Positions 60,728-64,000 of a stretch of 64,000 nucleotides of DNA are shown in pieces. The stretch is from Faeciplasma sp045660445. Its GTDB lineage: Bacteria > Bacillota > Clostridia > Oscillospirales > Ruminococcaceae. Each line of letters opens with the position of its first letter. Position 1 is the first letter of the stretch. Location: assembly GCA_045660445.1 (NCBI GenBank), contig JAZRDR010000015.1, positions 7,136-71,135 of the forward strand. Reading direction: 5' to 3'. A program made the translations under genes and the position numbers. The notes beneath the pieces are model-generated. The model worked only from the letters and a program-made list of their open reading frames with translations. It was not told the origin of the DNA and ran no database searches.

Positions 60728-61999
60728 ATGATTCCTGCATTGGTTTTATTCGCGCTTACCTATGTTTTGATGCTCGTTTTCAGCAAGTATCGCCCTTATA
60801 TAGCACTTGCTTCGGCGTTTGTGTTCATTGTTACGGGCATGCTCCCTCTTGGAAACGTGTTGGGCGAGATCGACTGGAACGTAATATTAATGATCGCCGG
60901 CACAATGGGTTTGGTAGCACTCTTTATCGAGAGCAAGATGCCTTCGCTTTTGGCGGACATTATAATGGAAAAGGTCCCAAATGTTATGTGGGCGGCTGTT
61001 TGCATGTCATTGTTTGCAGGAGTTATCTCGGCGTTCGTTGACAACGTTGCAACCGTTTTGATGATCGCTCCCGTTGCGCTTGCTATTTGCAAAAAGCTTG
61101 AGACTAATCCTGTTCCTTTCATCATCGGAATTGCCGTATCCTCGAACCTGCAGGGCGCAGCAACCTTGGTTGGTGACACCACCGCTATCATGCTTGGCTC
61201 GGCACTTGATATGAGCTTTATGGACTTCTTCTGGTTCAAATCAAGACCCAGTATGTTCTTCGCTGTTGAGCTTGGTGCTGTTTTAGCTGCTGTCATTTTG
61301 GCGTTCATCTTCAGAAAAGAAAAGGCTCCTATCCCCAAGACCAAAGAAAAGACCAAGGTAACAGATTATGTACCCACAGTGTTACTTGTCGGTGCCATCC
61401 TTTTGCTTATCTTGGCTTCCTTCATCCCCGAAAAGCCCGACGTTACAAACGGTCTTATCTGCTTCGCTTTGATGATCGTTGGCATTGTTTATAACTTCGC
61501 CAGAAAGAGATGCATTTCTGCTATTGTTAGACCTTTGATGGGCATCGACTTTGAAACTATCGGTCTTTTGCTCGGACTTTTCCTTATGATCGGCGGAATT
61601 AAGGAGCAGGGCGTTATCGACGCTGCAGCAAATCTTTTAGCAGACTTGGGCGGCGGGCATATGTTCTTGATGTATACCATTATCGTTTGGGCATCGGTAA
61701 TTATCTCGGCGTTTATTGATAATATTCCTTACGTTGCAACAATGATCCCCGTTATCGCAGGAATCGCTTCAGCCATGGGCGCAGATCCCACGGTTTTATA
61801 CTTCGGACTTCTTTCGGGCGCAACCTTGGGCGGTAACTGCACACCCATTGGTGCCAGCGCAAACATCACCGGTATCGGCATTTTAAGACGTGAAGGTTAT
61901 ACCGTTAAGAACAGCGACTTCTTCAAGATCGGCATCCCCTTTACGCTGGCCGCTATCGTGCCCGCATACATCTATATTTGGTTGGTTTACGGTATCTGA
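60728..61999 (+). CDS. Ion-transporter superfamily permease (ArsB/NhaD/CitM-like)
   Basis: 423 residues and about eleven TMs. Each half carries a DN-type motif: VDNVATVLMIAPVALAI (about 105) and IDNIPYVATMIPVIAG (about 335), as in the IT superfamily (ArsB, NhaD, SLC13/CitM). GGNCTPIGASANI (about 375) is the C-terminal loop signature. It probably exchanges an anion or Na+ for H+; the substrate cannot be read. AGAGAAAGGA precedes the ATG. The last codons and everything after change in composition, and the stop is TGA, whereas most neighbours use TAA. Confidence 0.9.
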   Translation: MIPALVLFALTYVLMLVFSKYRPYIALASAFVFIVTGMLPLGNVLGEIDWNVILMIAGTMGLVALFIESKMPSLLADIIMEKVPNVMWAAVCMSLFAGVISAFVDNVATVLMIAPVALAICKKLETNPVPFIIGIAVSSNLQGAATLVGDTTAIMLGSALDMSFMDFFWFKSRPSMFFAVELGAVLAAVILAFIFRKEKAPIPKTKEKTKVTDYVPTVLLVGAILLLILASFIPEKPDVTNGLICFALMIVGIVYNFARKRCISAIVRPLMGIDFETIGLLLGLFLMIGGIKEQGVIDAAANLLADLGGGHMFLMYTIIVWASVIISAFIDNIPYVATMIPVIAGIASAMGADPTVLYFGLLSGATLGGNCTPIGASANITGIGILRREGYTVKNSDFFKIGIPFTLAAIVPAYIYIWLVYGI

Positions 62000-62033
62000 T
62001 TCCATACTGAGTGTACATAAAGAGGTGTCTTTT

Positions 62034-63269
62034 ATGAAAAAACTGAACAAAAAGACCATCCGCATTATCGCTATGGTGGTGGCGGTGGCGGCCATCTCCG
62101 CGCTGCTGATTCGCCCCCGCACCATCTATTCCATGGCGGAGTCCGCTATTGAATTGCGCAACTACGAGGCGGCCTTCTCTCTGCTGGAGCGTACCGACGA
62201 CCCCCGCGGTGAGGAGTTGGGTAAGACCCTGAGCTTTGCTCCCCTGCGTTCCGAGACGGTGTATGGGGACGGCACCGTGGTGGTGGATAATTACATCTAC
62301 GATGATAACAGCGTGCTGTTGCGCACCGAGACCAGTGACCCCCGTCTGGGCGCTATGCTGGTGGAGGTGTACGAATACGACGAGTTTGGTCGTATGCTGT
62401 CCTCCAAGCAGACGCAGGAGGGTTCGGATCTGCTGAATACGGAGCAGTGCACCTATGACGAGCAGGGCAATCTGCTCACCTCCGTCGTCAGCGATCAGAC
62501 AGGTGAATTGTATCGCACCGTGTCCACCTATGATTTTGAGAATCGCCTGCTGACCGAGCGCACCGAATACGCCACCGGCGAATGGAGCCAGATGGCCTAT
62601 ACCTACGACGAGCTGGGTCAGACGATCATCGAGAAAAAGACCGCCTCCAATCCGGAGGAGGCCTATACCTACACCTACGAGTATTACGACTTTGAGTTGG
62701 TCAAGACCCGCACCGTAGAGACCATCTTCGAGACCACCAAGACCTCTTTTGACGAGATGGGCACCACCATCGGTAAAGAGATCACTCTGGCGGACGGCAC
62801 CAAGCGGGTGGGCGAATACCACTATCGGGCAGACGGCTTGCTGGAGAAGGTGACCTACAACGACGGCGAGATTACGGAGTTCGTCTATGACGAGAAGGGC
62901 AACCAGATCGAGCGTTACGACACCGCCGCCACCGGCGAAAAGACGGTGACCCTGCAGGAGTTCAACAATAAGAATAAGGTTGCCAAACGTACGGTGGACG
63001 AGAACGGCCTCAACCGCTACAGCTACACCTACGAGTACGGCAAGCGCAATCTGGTCACTTTCCGCGAGTATCAGAACGAGACTGACGGCACCTGGTATCG
63101 CTACAAGTTCACTTTTGATCGCTTCGGCAACTTGGTTACCGAAATTTACGAGGGCCCCGACGGCACCTATACCCGCACCATTGAGTGGGAGATTCGGTAT
63201 GCCCCCTACGGCATCCCCCTGTCCATTGCCAACTCTGCCAAAGAATGCAGAGCCACCAAGGAATATTAA
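62034..63269 (+). CDS. YD-repeat (RHS-like) secreted protein, GC-rich
   Basis: 411 residues. One N-terminal TM/signal (about 9-26), a TPR-like stretch (about 35-60: AIELRNYEAAFSLLER), then about ten YD-type beta repeats: YEYDEFGRML, YDEQGNLLT, YDELGQTIIE, FDEMGTTIG, YDEKGNQIERYD, FDRFGNLVTEIY. YD repeats form extracellular beta-cage or stalk structures. No toxin core or RHS hallmark is present. Codon use (CTG, CGC, GCC, ACC) is wholly unlike the rest of the window. It is 34 bp after the transporter stop with no terminator between. AGAGGTG lies nine bases before the ATG. Confidence 0.8.
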   Translation: MKKLNKKTIRIIAMVVAVAAISALLIRPRTIYSMAESAIELRNYEAAFSLLERTDDPRGEELGKTLSFAPLRSETVYGDGTVVVDNYIYDDNSVLLRTETSDPRLGAMLVEVYEYDEFGRMLSSKQTQEGSDLLNTEQCTYDEQGNLLTSVVSDQTGELYRTVSTYDFENRLLTERTEYATGEWSQMAYTYDELGQTIIEKKTASNPEEAYTYTYEYYDFELVKTRTVETIFETTKTSFDEMGTTIGKEITLADGTKRVGEYHYRADGLLEKVTYNDGEITEFVYDEKGNQIERYDTAATGEKTVTLQEFNNKNKVAKRTVDENGLNRYSYTYEYGKRNLVTFREYQNETDGTWYRYKFTFDRFGNLVTEIYEGPDGTYTRTIEWEIRYAPYGIPLSIANSAKECRATKEY

Positions 63270-63273
63270 TGAA

Positions 63274-63306
63274 AAAGAGCCACCCGACAGGGTGGCTCTT
63301 TTTTTG
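63274..63306. terminator. Bidirectional terminator between YD protein and esterase
   Basis: An AAGAGCCACCC/GGGTGGCTCTT stem with a GACA loop, A-run before and TTTTTTT after. It can serve both convergent genes. Confidence 0.9.
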
Positions 63307-63309
63307 TTC

Positions 63310-64000
63310 TTATACGCGCTCTAAGATAAATTTAACAATCTCTTCCTGCACGCCGGGCATACCGGGCTGCGGCTCCACGCCGTAGTGCATGGGCTCGAAT
63401 CCGTGACCGCCGGCGATGGAATACATCAGGCGGGTGTTGGCACCGGCCTCGGTCAGCTTATCGAACAGCTTTTCGCTGTGGCGGGGCAGCACGTGATAGT
63501 CGCTGGTGCCCGCGATCAGCAGGGTGTCGGGGGTGTCGGCGCAGGCGTAGGTGATGGGGCTGACCCGCATCTTCTCGTCCATATCCTCGGGGTTGGCGAA
63601 CAGATAGCCGTGGTCAAACTGCATGGCACCCTCGTCGCTCAGGTCGGTGATGGGGCTCATGGGGGCGATGGCCCGCACGGTGTAGGGGTCGTCATAGGAA
63701 TTTTCGGAACGGAAACCCTCTTTGACCATACCGGTCATCAGGGCCAGATGGGCACCGGCAGAGTGGCCGGAAATAAAGATCTTATCCCGATCAATGCCCC
63801 ACTCGTCGGCGTTGTGGGCACAGAACCGCAGGGCGTCCAGGCAGTCCTCGATGATGTCCGCCACAAAGATGCCCTCGGGGGTCACCCGATAGTCGGCGGC
63901 CACGCAGGCGAAACCTGCGTCCAGCAGCGCCTTAACCGATACGCCGGCGTAGTTGAGCATACCCAACCGCTCCTCCACGTACCAGCCGCCACCGGGCAGG
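63310..64000 (-). CDS. Alpha/beta-hydrolase (BD-FAE/esterase type), 5' end outside window
   Basis: About 230 residues are visible. GGGWYVEERLG at the window edge is the oxyanion HGGG-like region. The nucleophile Ser is in GHSAGAHLAL (about residue 75 of the visible part), the acid in GTSDYHVLP, and the His in AGGHGFE. This is the order of carboxylesterase/BD-feruloyl-esterase-like hydrolases that remove acyl groups from glycans or small esters. A GTG at 63978 could be read as a start, but coding signal continues to base 64000, so I treat it as cut. Codon use is GC-rich like the YD-repeat gene. Confidence 0.9.
   Translation of the reverse strand, partial: LPGGGWYVEERLGMLNYAGVSVKALLDAGFACVAADYRVTPEGIFVADIIEDCLDALRFCAHNADEWGIDRDKIFISGHSAGAHLALMTGMVKEGFRSENSYDDPYTVRAIAPMSPITDLSDEGAMQFDHGYLFANPEDMDEKMRVSPITYACADTPDTLLIAGTSDYHVLPRHSEKLFDKLTEAGANTRLMYSIAGGHGFEPMHYGVEPQPGMPGVQEEIVKFILERV

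Noticed and set aside
61953..62822. 289-codon minus-strand ORF opposite the YD-repeat gene
   Set aside because: GC-rich DNA leaves many open frames; the YD repeats on the plus strand explain the region.

Overview
The window reads as a chromosome segment of a low-to-mid-GC, spore-forming, monoderm Clostridia-type bacterium (Oscillospirales/Christensenellales-like; an inference from gene content only). The grounds are a GerA/GerB/GerC germinant receptor operon, a T-box leader before thrS, an Asp23-FakA pair, RNase Y, NrdR, DUF421/DUF4363, a stand-alone MsmK-type sugar ATPase, a secreted protein ending in an NPKTG sorting signal, many lipobox signal peptides and textbook sigma-A promoters (TTGACA-N17-TATAAT).

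Layout. 1-2.6 kb (minus): paaK, a double-ACT protein and an aminotransferase cut by the window edge, probably an aromatic-acid/amino-acid operon. 2.7-6 kb: a DUF975 membrane protein and secDF. 6-7.6 kb (minus): nrdR with a probable autoregulatory operator, then DUF4363 and DUF421 genes. 7.7-18.3 kb: gerA-gerB-gerC, asp23-fakA, a heterodimeric ABC exporter with one degenerate ATP site, a DUF4830 protein and an RsuA-type pseudouridine synthase. 18.4-26.1 kb: MsmK-type ATPase, a secreted SGNH esterase, an MFS permease, rny (minus), and a T-box with a threonyl-tRNA synthetase lacking the TGS domain.

26.4-48.2 kb is the most distinctive part. A probably very abundant wall-anchored surface protein is followed by a large envelope/carbohydrate locus: two MacB/LolD-type ATPases (one with an AbrB-like tail), a very large non-lipoprotein solute-binding protein, two separate MalF/MalG permease pairs, an NHL-TPR membrane protein, a YIP1 membrane protein, a DUF5696 protein that looks like an uncharacterised glycosidase, BioY, a GH26 mannanase lipoprotein, and finally a lipoprotein HlyD-type adaptor with a 951-residue FtsX-type permease. 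No MalK lies in the locus, so MsmK at 18.5 kb is the best candidate to energise both importers, while the two ATPases at the head fit the FtsX permease at the tail. I infer one cell-surface glycan capture, trimming and uptake machine combined with an envelope ABC complex.

48.3-59.3 kb: an acyltransferase and a ROK-like regulator, each broken by loss of one T in a homopolymer; a two-component system; RlmD-type methyltransferase; Gfo/Idh/MocA oxidoreductase; an AT-rich methyltransferase that looks acquired; GNAT; nucleoside phosphorylase; and a sigma factor with its beta-propeller partner. 59.4-60 kb: tRNA-Thr and tRNA-Tyr followed by two further copies of the tRNA-Tyr 3' end plus terminator, an unexplained array. 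60-62 kb: msrA and an ion-transporter-superfamily permease. From about 62.0 kb to the end base composition and codon use change abruptly to GC-rich (YD-repeat protein and a truncated esterase), so this tail is either transferred DNA or a mis-joined contig.
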